From JAKFWI01 sp031398975 (GTDB taxonomy: Bacteria > Pseudomonadota > Alphaproteobacteria > Caulobacterales > Aquidulcibacteraceae), in NCBI GenBank assembly GCA_031398975.1, contig JANNOI010000021.1:62001-126000 (forward strand): a stretch of DNA of 64,000 nt. Direction: 5' to 3'. Below are positions 18,237 through 26,236 of the stretch, piece by piece; within the stretch, counting starts at the first letter, position 1, and each line of letters starts with the position of its first letter. Made by a program: the position numbers and the translations under genes. The notes under the pieces are model-generated. The model was not told the origin of the DNA. It made no database searches and was given only the letters and a program-made list of their open reading frames with translations.

Positions 18237-18800
18237 TCAAGCGGGCAGGTTGGGCGCGTGCGCCGGGGCGCGGTGCAGGGCCTCCAGCAGCGCGCGGTAG
18301 CGCCCGCCCGCCTCCGCGAGCCCCCCCTCGGACAGAAGCCGCGCGCCGGTCACGGTGAACGGCTCCTGCCAGGCGCAGCGGCACAGATGGGCGGTGGCCT
18401 CCACCGGGCGCAGCAGCTCCTGAAGGGTAAAGCGGTTATGCCCGCCCCCGCGATAGCTGTCGTCCTGGCCGCCCGCCGTCACCGCGGTCAGCCACGGCTT
18501 GCCCTCCAGCGCCCGGCCGTGATCGCCATAGGCGAAGCCATGGGTCAGCACCACGTCGAACCATTCCTTGAGCAAAGCGGGCGGGGAATACCAATAGAGC
18601 GGGTGCTGGAACACGTAGGCGTCGTACCGGGACAGCAAGTCCTGCTCGGCGCCCGCGTCTATCATGTAATCGGGATAGGCCTCGTAGAGGTCATGCACCG
18701 TAACCCCGGGCGCTGCGGCCGCGGCGGCCAGAAGCGCCTTGTTGGCGCGCGAGCGGTGCAGGGCGGGGTGGGCGAGCACTAAAAGCACGGACGCAGCCAT
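18237..18800 (-). CDS. Flavodoxin-fold NAD(P)H oxidoreductase, KefF/KefG-like antiporter subunit
   Basis: This 187-residue protein has the flavodoxin-like quinone oxidoreductase fold. It opens with the phosphate-binding strand-loop VLLVLAHPALHRSRANKAL and has the FMN-site segment FQHPLYWYSPPALLKEWFDVVLTHGFAYG. TAGGQDDSY matches the NAD(P)H-side loop seen in KefF, KefG and MdaB proteins. In Kef systems this subunit binds the cytoplasmic side of the antiporter and is needed for full activity. The antiporter gene follows directly, which supports that role. The start ATG 18800 is the only one compatible with the first strand. It is transcribed away from a response-regulator gene across a 114-base gap. 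Confidence 0.87.
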   Translation of the reverse strand: MAASVLLVLAHPALHRSRANKALLAAAAAAPGVTVHDLYEAYPDYMIDAGAEQDLLSRYDAYVFQHPLYWYSPPALLKEWFDVVLTHGFAYGDHGRALEGKPWLTAVTAGGQDDSYRGGGHNRFTLQELLRPVEATAHLCRCAWQEPFTVTGARLLSEGGLAEAGGRYRALLEALHRAPAHAPNLPA

Positions 18801-18914
18801 GGCGGCTTAACCGGAAAAGAGGCGGTGAAACGGGAAGCGCGCGCGCTTTAGCACATTTTTCAGTCTCCTTCGGCAAGGTGAATATGGAAGAGGCGTGCGG
18901 GGGAGCGGGGTAGC

Positions 18915-19358
18915 GTGACGATGAGCGCGACGGGAAGCGCCGGGGAGCGGCTGCGCCAAGACAATTCCGAGGAATGGCCGCGGCTGCTGGTCGTCGACGA
19001 TATCGACGACAACCGCAACATTTTGCTGCGCCGGCTTATGGTGGCCCATTTCGAGGTGGACGAGGCCGCCAGCGGCTATGAGTGCTTGGCGAAACTCGAG
19101 GAACGCCCCTATGCGGCGGTGCTGCTCGATTATGTGATGCCCGGCATGGACGGGCTCGAGACGCTGAAGCGCATCCGCGAGAAATGGTCCAAGACGGAGC
19201 TTCCCGTGATCCTCGTCACCGCCCGCGACGATGATCCGATGATCATCCATTCCCTCCAGGCCGGCGCGAACGACCATATCGCCAAGCCCTATTCCTTCCC
19301 GGTCCTGGTCGCGCGCGTCCGTTCCCACCTGCCCAAGCCTGCGGAGGCCTCGGCCTAA
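18915..19358 (+). CDS. Single-domain response regulator
   Basis: The 147-residue protein is a lone CheY-like receiver domain with a 22-residue N-terminal extension and no output domain. The acidic pocket is in LLVVDDIDDNRNI. The phospho-accepting Asp is in VLLDYVMPGMDGLETL, the conserved Thr in VTARDDD and the switch Lys in AKPYSFPVL. The domain ends shortly after at LPKPAEASA. Receivers like this act as phospho-shuttles, or by binding a partner protein. No kinase gene is adjacent, but two hybrid kinases lie elsewhere in this window. A second in-frame ATG (MSATGS) two codons downstream is equally possible as the start. Confidence 0.9.
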   Translation: MTMSATGSAGERLRQDNSEEWPRLLVVDDIDDNRNILLRRLMVAHFEVDEAASGYECLAKLEERPYAAVLLDYVMPGMDGLETLKRIREKWSKTELPVILVTARDDDPMIIHSLQAGANDHIAKPYSFPVLVARVRSHLPKPAEASA

Positions 19359-19411
19359 AGCTGTTTTGCTGTTTCAGCGCCCGACGCTCCGGGTCTAGAA
19401 GACCCTCCTCC

Positions 19412-19487
19412 GGGCGGTTAGCTCAGCTGGCAGAGCGGCTGGTTTACACCCAGTAGGTCGGCGGTTCGATCCCGTCACCGCCCACCA
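19412..19487 (+). tRNA. tRNA-Val (anticodon TAC)
   Basis: The acceptor GGGCGGT pairs with ACCGCCC, with discriminator A and encoded CCA. The anticodon arm GCTGG-TTTACAC-CCAGT gives TAC (Val). The D arm and the T arm (CGGCGGTTCGATCCCGTC) are complete. Length is 76 bases. A small hairpin (GGGTCT/AGACCC at 19391-19405) precedes it. Confidence 0.97.
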
Positions 19488-19621
19488 TTTTTGCGCTCAC
19501 GCCGCGCGGCGGCTCCGCGGGGGCGGCCTGGCCGGCCGGCGCGCGGTCGCGCTTGCGGACCCTTCGGGTCCGGGCCCTGGCTCCCCTGCGCCTTCTGGCT
19601 TCCGCCGCCCACGCACCTTCC

Positions 19622-19650
19622 TTGACCATCCCCCCCGCCTGGCCTATCAG
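19622..19650 (+). promoter_or_regulatory. Probable sigma-70 promoter of tRNA-Asp
   Basis: TTGACC (19622-19627) and CTATCA (19644-19649) are separated by 16 bases. Transcription would start about 7-8 bases before the mature tRNA-Asp at 19665. The -35 match is good and the -10 is moderate. No experimental support can be seen here. Confidence 0.45.
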
Positions 19651-19664
19651 GCGCGTTCGCCCGA

Positions 19665-19741
<77 letters not shown>

Positions 19742-19752
19742 TGTTTTTCAAT

Positions 19753-19790
19753 GGGTTAGGTGGGCCCGAAAGGGGGCGTGGTCCTAACCC
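19753..19790. other. Stem-loop near the left end of the tRNA-Asp island
   Basis: GGGTTAGG (19753-19760) is an exact inverted repeat of CCTAACCC (19783-19790), with a 22-base G-rich loop. It lies 10 bases inside the left repeat and downstream of the stop of the island gene. It could be a terminator-like hairpin for convergent transcription or a recombinase arm site. There is no T-run on either strand adjacent to it. Confidence 0.5.
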
Positions 19791-19826
19791 GCTTGAAGCC
19801 AGTTCACACGGCCAGGATCGGGCAGA

Positions 19827-20528
19827 TCAGACGCGATGGCTCAAAATCGTCTCGACGGCCCAGTAGAGAAGAGTCCGTGCCTCGTCGAGGCTAGCAGGGG
19901 ATTGGGGGCGCGTGGCTCGAGCATGCCTGTGCCAGTTGGCGGTCCACCTAGCATTCTTGAAGTCCGGCGCTCTCGATCCAAGCTCAGTCAAAAGATCATG
20001 CTCACTGCAGGCGACGAACCGCAGCATTTCCATAGCTTTATAAACATCAAACCAGTTGTCCGCTTGCCCCACGAAAGTCAAGAGATCGGCAATTTTTGGG
20101 TCGTCGAGAGCCGCATGAAACCAACGTTGCGCCGTGCTTGGCGCCGGCGGTGGTGGAGAAATAAATTCGCCATGCGTGTCTGTGATAGTGGCAGTCGCGG
20201 ATAAGGTGACGTTGCCAATATTAGCTGCCCCCTCCGCAAAGACAGTGGAAGCTATACTTCCATCATCGCCTACTCGATAAATGCGTCCAACTCGAACAGG
20301 TCCGCTCCTGCGGCTCAGTGTAGAGGCCCCGTTGAGCACCTTGATCAGCACGATCGCTTTATCTCGTACCTCTTTGGCGCTCGAACAACTGTCGAGAAGT
20401 GAACACCGCAGCGCACGAGTCCCATCGACAGCTTCAACTCGAGGATCGAAGTTTGCGTTTAGGGCTCGCTGCATCTCGGACGTATCCTGATCGGTACCGA
20501 TCAGCTCCGCTGCCCAAAAAGCTGACAT
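19827..20528 (-). CDS. Orphan protein carried by the tRNA-Asp island
   Basis: I do not recognise this 233-residue protein. It is soluble, with no signal peptide or membrane segment. Visible parts are an N-terminal alpha/beta region with RALNANFDPRVEAVDG, a strand-rich middle (VGRIYRVGDDGSIASTVFAEG), a Pro-rich linker PPPPAP near residue 125, and a helical C-terminal part. The last part contains NWFDVYKAMEML and NWHRHARA, followed by LDEARTLLYW. The combination of an 'Y/DVYKxxE' helix with a later RHA-type motif recalls orphan proteins often seen in islands, but this is an impression, not an assignment. ATG 20528 is chosen over TTG 20540 because GGAG lies about 6 bases before it. The gene's low GC marks it as foreign. 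An anti-phage or toxin role is possible but unproven. Confidence 0.7.
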   Translation of the reverse strand: MSAFWAAELIGTDQDTSEMQRALNANFDPRVEAVDGTRALRCSLLDSCSSAKEVRDKAIVLIKVLNGASTLSRRSGPVRVGRIYRVGDDGSIASTVFAEGAANIGNVTLSATATITDTHGEFISPPPPAPSTAQRWFHAALDDPKIADLLTFVGQADNWFDVYKAMEMLRFVACSEHDLLTELGSRAPDFKNARWTANWHRHARATRPQSPASLDEARTLLYWAVETILSHRV

Positions 20529-20562
20529 GCGCCACTCCAACGAGAAGGGGTCTTATTTCTAA

Positions 20563-20579
20563 ACGGGATGCCATCCCGT
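20563..20579. other. Perfect 17-base palindrome overlapping the right attachment repeat
   Basis: ACGGGATG and CATCCCGT form an exact inverted repeat around a single central C. The right half overlaps the first five bases of the attR copy. The arrangement resembles the inverted core-binding sites of tyrosine recombinases. It may equally be the promoter-proximal operator of the island gene, whose start is 35 bases away. Confidence 0.5.
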
Positions 20580-20592
20580 CACTCGCGCCATG
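20575..20592 (+). repeat. attR-like direct repeat of tRNA-Asp 3' end
   Basis: This is the second copy of the 18-base repeat. Read on the minus strand it encodes the last residues (W-R-E) and the TGA stop of the threonine dehydratase-like gene. If the island inserted in the usual way, this copy is the original tRNA end that once abutted the dehydratase gene. Confidence 0.78.
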
Positions 20593-21577
20593 CGGTCGAC
20601 GTTAACTGCAGGGCGCGCGCGAACATTTCAGCATCCACATTGCCGCCGCTAGCGATCGCCACGATGCGGGCCCGCGCGCCGGCCGCGTGTCGCGCCTTGC
20701 CCGCCAGGACTGCGCCTAAAGCGGCTGCGCCGCCTGGCTCCAGTACGAGCTTCAGGTGCGTGAACGCGAACGCCATCGCCGCCAGCGTCTCTGCGTCGGA
20801 CACCGAAACCGCGCTCATGCCGCAGGCTTGGGCGGCGGCGAAGGGCAGCGCGCCCGGCTGCTCGGCCATCAGCGCATCGCAGAGGGAGCGCACGCCCGGG
20901 CTGTTCGCGCGCCGCGCGCCGGCGGCGAGCGAGCGGGCGAGGTCGTCATGGCCTTCGGGCTCCACCGCCACCACCCGCGCGCCCGGTGCGCGCCCCGCCA
21001 GCGCGATCGCCACGCCTGCGGCGAGCCCGCCCCCGCTTGCGGGCGCGAGCACAAGGTCGGGCGGGGCGGGCATATCGTCGGCGATCTCGAGCCCGATCAC
21101 CCCTTGGCCCGCCATCACGAACGGGTCGTCGAACGGGGGAACGACGGGCAGGCCGCGTGCGGCCGCGATTTGGGCGCCCAGCGCCACGCGGTCCTCTCCC
21201 ACCCGGTCATAGGTCACGATCTCCCCGCCCAGCTCCGCGACGCGGGCCCGTTTGGCGCGCGGCGCGTCGGCAGGCATGACGAGTACGGCGGGAATGGCGA
21301 ACGCCTTGGCCGCGATCGCCACCCCGATGGCGTGGTTGCCGGAGGAGAAGGCCAGAACCCCCCGCGCGCGCTCCTGCGGGCTTAAGGCCGCGATCCGGTT
21401 ATAGGCGCCGCGCAGCTTGAAGGCGCCGCCGCTCTGCAGGCATTCGGCCTTCACCCACACCTGCGCCCCGGCCGCCTCGTCCAGCGCCTCGCTGCGGAGC
21501 AGGGGCGTGCGCACGAGGATGGGCGCGGTGCGGGCTTGTGCGGCTTCGATGTCGGCGAGCGTCGGGGGAGCGGTCAT
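20579..21577 (-). CDS. Threonine/serine dehydratase-like PLP enzyme
   Basis: This 332-residue fold-type II PLP enzyme would deaminate threonine or serine to the 2-oxo acid and ammonia, or racemise serine. The PLP-binding Lys is in the SGGAFKLRGAYN motif, the Asn loop is SSGNHAIGVA, and the glycine-rich phosphate cradle is SGGGLAAGV. It has no C-terminal ACT regulatory domain, so it matches catabolic dehydratase or serine-racemase types rather than feedback-inhibited IlvA. The start ATG 21577 overlaps the hrpB stop (ATGA), so the two are probably translationally coupled. Its stop lies inside the island attR repeat. Confidence 0.9.
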   Translation of the reverse strand: MTAPPTLADIEAAQARTAPILVRTPLLRSEALDEAAGAQVWVKAECLQSGGAFKLRGAYNRIAALSPQERARGVLAFSSGNHAIGVAIAAKAFAIPAVLVMPADAPRAKRARVAELGGEIVTYDRVGEDRVALGAQIAAARGLPVVPPFDDPFVMAGQGVIGLEIADDMPAPPDLVLAPASGGGLAAGVAIALAGRAPGARVVAVEPEGHDDLARSLAAGARRANSPGVRSLCDALMAEQPGALPFAAAQACGMSAVSVSDAETLAAMAFAFTHLKLVLEPGGAAALGAVLAGKARHAAGARARIVAIASGGNVDAEMFARALQLTSTAWRE

Positions 21578-24033
21578 GGCGGTCTCGCTTTGGCGCGGGC
21601 GGTGGGGGCGGCGGCGAGGGGATCCTCCGGCCAGGCATGTTTGGGGTAGCGCCCGCGCAGGTCCGCGCGCACGCCGGCATAAGAGCCGCGCCAGAAGCCC
21701 GGCAGGTCGGAGGTGGTCTGGATCGGGCGCTGGGCGGGGGAAAGCAGGCGCACCAGCAGCCGCACGCGCCCGCCCGCGATGGTCGGATGGCGGTCGAGGC
21801 CGAACATCTCCTGCAGCCGCACCTCGAGGGCCGGGCCGGCGGGGTCTTGATAGAGGATCGCCCGGTCGAGGCCGGCGGGCGTGCGCCAATGGGTGGGCGC
21901 CTCGGCGTCCAGGCGGGTCCGGGAGGGGTAATCGAGCCGGGCCAGCAGGGCCGGCGCCAGCGCCGGGGCGAGATCGTCCAGGCGCGCGAGGCTTTTGTCC
22001 CCGATCGCGGCGGCAAGCCAGTCCTCCAGCGCGCGTTCAAGCCCGGCGTCGGACCAGTCCGGCCAGGCGCCGCCCGGCTCCAGCTTCGCCAGCAGCGCCA
22101 TGCGCGCGCGCAGGCCCATCGCCTCCGGCGTCCAGGGCAGCAGTGCGAGCCCCTCGCTCCGCACGGCCGCGACCACCGCCTGCGCCACCGCCGCCGGCGC
22201 CGGGCGTTCCAGCGGCGTCTCCTCCAGCACAAGCCGGGCGAGGCGGCGGACGCGGCGGGCGCGGATCGCGCCGGTCCCCGGCTCCACCCGCACGGTCTCG
22301 AGCGTCTCGATCCGGTCGGCGAACAAAAGCTCGGCCTCGCGCGGGGCGATCGGGGCGGCGGCCAGCACGGTCTGGCGGTCGGCGCGCCCGGCGATGTCGG
22401 CGATCACCAGCATGGGGGCGCGCGCCAGGGGGTCGGCGGGGTCGAGCCGGGCGGCGCCGCCATTAGCCATACTGAACTCGCCGGGGCCGCCGCGCGGCTT
22501 GGCGAGGCGCTCCGGGAAGGCGAAAGCGAGCACGCGCCCGGCGCATTCGCTGTCCACGGGCTCCTCGGGGGCCGCCCCTGCCGCGCGCGCGATCCGCCCC
22601 GCCAGGGCGCGTGCGGCGCGGGCGCGGGCGCTGCTTTCGGCGCCGAACGCGGCAAGGCGCATGCGCAGATCGATGTCGCGCCCGCCGAGGCCGGGCTCGG
22701 CGAGCAAAGCCGCCAGGCGCGCCGCCAGCAGCCCGCGCCCCTCCCCCGCCGCGCGCGCCGCCATGTGCCCCAGCAGCGGCGCGAGCGGCAGGCGCGCCAG
22801 CCGGCGTCCGTGCGGGGTCAGCCGCCCATCCGCGTCGAGGGCGTTTAAGGCCTTCAGGTGCGCGACCGCCTGGGCCCAGGCCGCCTTGGGCGGGGGGTCG
22901 AGCCAGGACAGCATTCCCGGATCGGGCACGCCCCAGGAGGCGAGGTCCAGCGCCAGCCCCGCAAGATCGCTCTCCAGGATGGCGGGGGGATCGAAGGCGG
23001 GCAGGGCGCGCGTCTCGCCCTCATCCCATAGCCGCCAGCACGATCCAGGCTCCAGCCGCCCCGCGCGCCCGGCCCTTTGGGCGGCGCCCGCCTGGCTGAC
23101 GCGCGTGGTCACGAGCCGCGTGAGGCCGGTGGACGGCTCGAACCGGGCCCGCCGGGACAGCCCGGAATCGATCACGACGCGCACGCCCTCGATCGTCAGA
23201 CTGGTTTCGGCGATGGCGCTGGCCAGCACGATCTTGCGTCGCCCGGGGGCGCAGGCGGCGATGGCGGCGTCCTGCGCGGCGGGGGAAAGCGCCCCGTAGA
23301 GCGGCCGGATATCGACGCAAGGATCGGCGACTGCATCGTGAAGCAGCCGGGCCGCGCGCTCGATCTCGCCCGCGCCGGGCAGGAAGCACAGGATCGATCC
23401 GCGCTCCTGCGCCAACGCCCGCCGGGCGGCGTCGGCGACGCCGGCGGCGGGATCGTCCCGGGCGGGGCGGCCCAGATAGCGCACCGAAACGGCATGGGCG
23501 CGCCCGGCGCTGGCGATCACCGGCGCCTGGCCCAGCATCGCAGCGATGGGCGCGGCCTCGATCGTGGCCGACATCACCAGCAGCCGCAGGTCCGGGCGCA
23601 GCCCGTTCTGGGCGTCGAGCGCCAGCGCCAGACCCAGATCGCCCTCGAGGCTGCGCTCGTGGAATTCGTCGAAGATCACCCCCGCCACGCCCGTCAGGGC
23701 GGGATCGTCCAGGATCATGCGGGTGAACACGCCCTCGGTGACCACTTCGAGGCGCGTGGCGGGCCCCACCCGGCTCTCCAGCCGCACCCGGAAGCCGATC
23801 GTTGCGCCTACCGGCTCGCCCAGGATCTGCGCCATGCGGGCCGCGCCCGCCCGGGCCGCGATCCGGCGCGGCGCCAGCAGGATCAGCTTGCCCCCCGCCG
23901 CCCAGGGCTCTTGCAGCAGCGCCAGCGGCGCGCGCGTGGTTTTGCCCGCCCCAGGCTCGGCCACCAACACGGCGGCGGCGCGGTCGCGAAGCGCCTCCGT
24001 CAGCGCGGGCAGGACGGCCTCGATCGGGAGCAT
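21574..24033 (-). CDS. hrpB: ATP-dependent RNA helicase HrpB
   Basis: The 819-residue protein is a DEAH-family helicase. The P-loop is AEPGAGKTTRAPLAL with Lys31, and the DEAH-position motif reads VIFDEFHERS. SATIEAAPIAAML corresponds to motif III and ETSLTIEGVRVVIDSGL to motif V. The Q..GRAGR-like motif VI appears as QAGAAQRAGRAGRLEPG. A C-terminal HrpB-specific domain follows to the end, with the SAQRPIQTTSDLPGFWRGSY-type signature close to the C-terminus (PAQRPIQTTSDLPGFW). The length is normal. The RNA target is not defined for most HrpB proteins. It lies 19 bases after the lytic transglycosylase gene and overlaps the dehydratase gene, forming a likely three-gene operon. Confidence 0.93.
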   Translation of the reverse strand: MLPIEAVLPALTEALRDRAAAVLVAEPGAGKTTRAPLALLQEPWAAGGKLILLAPRRIAARAGAARMAQILGEPVGATIGFRVRLESRVGPATRLEVVTEGVFTRMILDDPALTGVAGVIFDEFHERSLEGDLGLALALDAQNGLRPDLRLLVMSATIEAAPIAAMLGQAPVIASAGRAHAVSVRYLGRPARDDPAAGVADAARRALAQERGSILCFLPGAGEIERAARLLHDAVADPCVDIRPLYGALSPAAQDAAIAACAPGRRKIVLASAIAETSLTIEGVRVVIDSGLSRRARFEPSTGLTRLVTTRVSQAGAAQRAGRAGRLEPGSCWRLWDEGETRALPAFDPPAILESDLAGLALDLASWGVPDPGMLSWLDPPPKAAWAQAVAHLKALNALDADGRLTPHGRRLARLPLAPLLGHMAARAAGEGRGLLAARLAALLAEPGLGGRDIDLRMRLAAFGAESSARARAARALAGRIARAAGAAPEEPVDSECAGRVLAFAFPERLAKPRGGPGEFSMANGGAARLDPADPLARAPMLVIADIAGRADRQTVLAAAPIAPREAELLFADRIETLETVRVEPGTGAIRARRVRRLARLVLEETPLERPAPAAVAQAVVAAVRSEGLALLPWTPEAMGLRARMALLAKLEPGGAWPDWSDAGLERALEDWLAAAIGDKSLARLDDLAPALAPALLARLDYPSRTRLDAEAPTHWRTPAGLDRAILYQDPAGPALEVRLQEMFGLDRHPTIAGGRVRLLVRLLSPAQRPIQTTSDLPGFWRGSYAGVRADLRGRYPKHAWPEDPLAAAPTARAKARPP

Positions 24034-24052
24034 GCCCCTTACGCCCGCCCCC

Positions 24053-26128
24053 TCAGCCGCCGCGTTTCAGGTCCTGATCGAGCCGGATCGGCGTGGGCGC
24101 GCCGGCGAGGCGGTGGCGGTAGACCTGCAGGTTCTCCATCACGCGCTGCACATAATTGCGCGTCTCCGCGAACGGGATCAGCTCGACCCAATCCACCGGA
24201 TCCACCCCCCGCATCCGCGGGTCTCCCCAATCGGCGATCCATTCGCGCGCGCGCGAGGGGCCGGCATTGTAGGAGGCGACCGCGAGGATGTAGGAGCCGC
24301 CGAAATCGTCGATCAGGCTTTGCAGATAGGCCGCGCCCAGGGTGAGGTTGTAATCGGGGTTTAGCGTGAGCTGGGCCAGATCGTAGGGCAGGCCCGCCTG
24401 ACGGGCGGTGAGCCGGGCGGTGGCGGGCATCAATTGCATCAGCCCGCGCGCGCCTGCCGGGCTTACGGCCGCGGGATCAAACTCGCTCTCCTGGCGGGTG
24501 ATGGCCAGGACCAAAGCGGGCTCGGGCAGGCCGGGGCCCAACACCGTAGGGGGCAGCGGCATCAGCGGGTAGGCGGCGTCAGCGGCCACCAGCCCGCGGC
24601 GCAGGCCCGCCTTCGCGCTGCGCACGGCGGTGCGGGTGAGAGCGTTGCGCACGGCCAGCTCCGCCAGCAGCGCATGTTCGGCGGCGGTCTCGAACTGATC
24701 GTCCAAATAAAAGCAGATAAGCTCGAAGCTGGCGCGGTCCCCCGCCTGGTTGATCAGACGCAGCGCGCGGACCAATTCCTTGCTCTCGAACGCTGCGCGT
24801 ATCTCCGGCGTGATCGTGTCCGGGCCGGTCAGCGCCAGCAGCGGGGGCGGCCCCGCGGGCGCAGCCCCCTGACCCGTAGCGAGCTGGCGCGTTGCGGCGA
24901 GCTGGCCGTAATAGGTGAAGCTGAAGGCCGCCGCTTGGGCCAGCAAGCTCTGCGCCTGGCTGGCCTGGCCCAGGGCGCGCGCGGCCTCGCCCCGCCAATA
25001 GAGCGCGCGCGCCTTGGACACGGGCGTGCTCACCTGATTGTCGAGGCGCGCGAAATGGGCCGAAGCCGCGCCCGGCTCGGCCAGGAATTTCAACGCGAGC
25101 CAGCCCGCCAGCCATTCGCCGTCGGCGAACTTCTCCCCGTCCGTCAGGCCGTGTTCGGCCACCAGGGTATAGGCGGTGCGCTTCTGGCCCGCCCGCAACG
25201 CGCGCGGCACATAAAGGCGGCGCTCGGAGAACAGGGTCTCGCGCACGCTGGGGGCTGCGTCCAGCGGGCGGATGCGCGCGATCACCGCCAGCGCGTCCTC
25301 GGGGCGGCCATCGGCGCGCATGTAGCGGGCGCGGTCGAACAGCAGGCCCGGATCGTCGCGGCGGGCGGCGGGCACGGCGTCCACCAGCTTCTGCAGCCCC
25401 TTGCGCGGGCGCGCCTGAAGGGCGATGCGGGCCTCGGCGACCGCGCGGTCGGCCCCCGCGAGGCGGGGAAGGAGGCGGCGGGCCTCGCTGCGATCGTCCC
25501 GCCAGAGCAGCCGGTCGACCCGCGCGGCGTGATCCTCGAGCGTAAAGGCGGCCCCAAACTCGCTGAGCGCCACGCTTTCCGCCCGCGGCGTCAGCGCGCG
25601 TTCGCGCCACACTTCGCGCGCCATGCTCAAGGCGTCGGCCCGCCTGCCCATCCGCGCATAGGCCTGCGCCAGCGCCATCTGGCCGTCCCCGGTCAGGGGG
25701 CCAATGCCGCCCTGGGTGAGCCAGGCGATCCGCGCCGCGGGCGCAAGGGCGGAATCGAAGATCGCCTGTTCGGCGCGCCGCCGCGTGGTTTCCGCGCCAG
25801 GCCAGCCCGCGAGTTCGCCCAGCGCCTGGTCGAGCTCCGCGAACGGGGCGTCGGAGGTGTAGGAGGACGCAAGCCGCCAGGTGAGGATGCGCTTGATAGT
25901 GGGGTCGCTCGCGCGGTAGCGGGCCAGGCGCACGCCCGCCCAATCGCTGATCTTGGCCGCCGCCAGCCCTTCGCGCAGCTGGGCCAGATCGCTCTCAGAA
26001 CCGAAGGCCGGCGTGTTGGCGGGATAGACCGCCACCGACGCGGCCGGCGCCTGCGCATCTCCTCCGCACGGGCCGGTGGCGACCGCGAGACCCGCCGTCG
26101 CCGCGCCCACCAGGCGTTTGAAATCCAT
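24053..26128 (-). CDS. Soluble lytic murein transglycosylase (Slt-type)
   Basis: This 691-residue periplasmic enzyme cleaves peptidoglycan between MurNAc and GlcNAc with formation of 1,6-anhydro-MurNAc. Residues 1-28 look like an export signal (MDFKRLVGAATAGLAVATGPCGGDA); the Cys suggests a possible lipoprotein. A long helical superhelical region (about 45-520) is followed by the SLT catalytic domain. The catalytic Glu547 is in ITRQESEFDPAAVSPAGARGLMQLMP, with AAYLQSLIDDF and ASYNAGPSRAREWI after it. The frame is open far upstream, but ATG 26128 has GGGAG 6 bases before it and begins the signal. It diverges from dapA across a 108-base spacer. Confidence 0.92.
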   Translation of the reverse strand: MDFKRLVGAATAGLAVATGPCGGDAQAPAASVAVYPANTPAFGSESDLAQLREGLAAAKISDWAGVRLARYRASDPTIKRILTWRLASSYTSDAPFAELDQALGELAGWPGAETTRRRAEQAIFDSALAPAARIAWLTQGGIGPLTGDGQMALAQAYARMGRRADALSMAREVWRERALTPRAESVALSEFGAAFTLEDHAARVDRLLWRDDRSEARRLLPRLAGADRAVAEARIALQARPRKGLQKLVDAVPAARRDDPGLLFDRARYMRADGRPEDALAVIARIRPLDAAPSVRETLFSERRLYVPRALRAGQKRTAYTLVAEHGLTDGEKFADGEWLAGWLALKFLAEPGAASAHFARLDNQVSTPVSKARALYWRGEAARALGQASQAQSLLAQAAAFSFTYYGQLAATRQLATGQGAAPAGPPPLLALTGPDTITPEIRAAFESKELVRALRLINQAGDRASFELICFYLDDQFETAAEHALLAELAVRNALTRTAVRSAKAGLRRGLVAADAAYPLMPLPPTVLGPGLPEPALVLAITRQESEFDPAAVSPAGARGLMQLMPATARLTARQAGLPYDLAQLTLNPDYNLTLGAAYLQSLIDDFGGSYILAVASYNAGPSRAREWIADWGDPRMRGVDPVDWVELIPFAETRNYVQRVMENLQVYRHRLAGAPTPIRLDQDLKRGG

Positions 26129-26236
26129 GCTCGTCTCCCTCAGGCGCGGGCGCGCTTGCCAAGCGCTCCGGCGCGCGCGTAATTCGCGCTTCGCCATTGT
26201 GGGTGCGCGCAAGGCGTCGGAAAGGCGAAAACGCAG

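Noticed and set aside
24434..26182. 582-codon plus-strand frame opposite the lytic transglycosylase
   Set aside because: Antisense shadow; the transglycosylase on the minus strand has a full catalytic domain and signal peptide, and this frame has neither.
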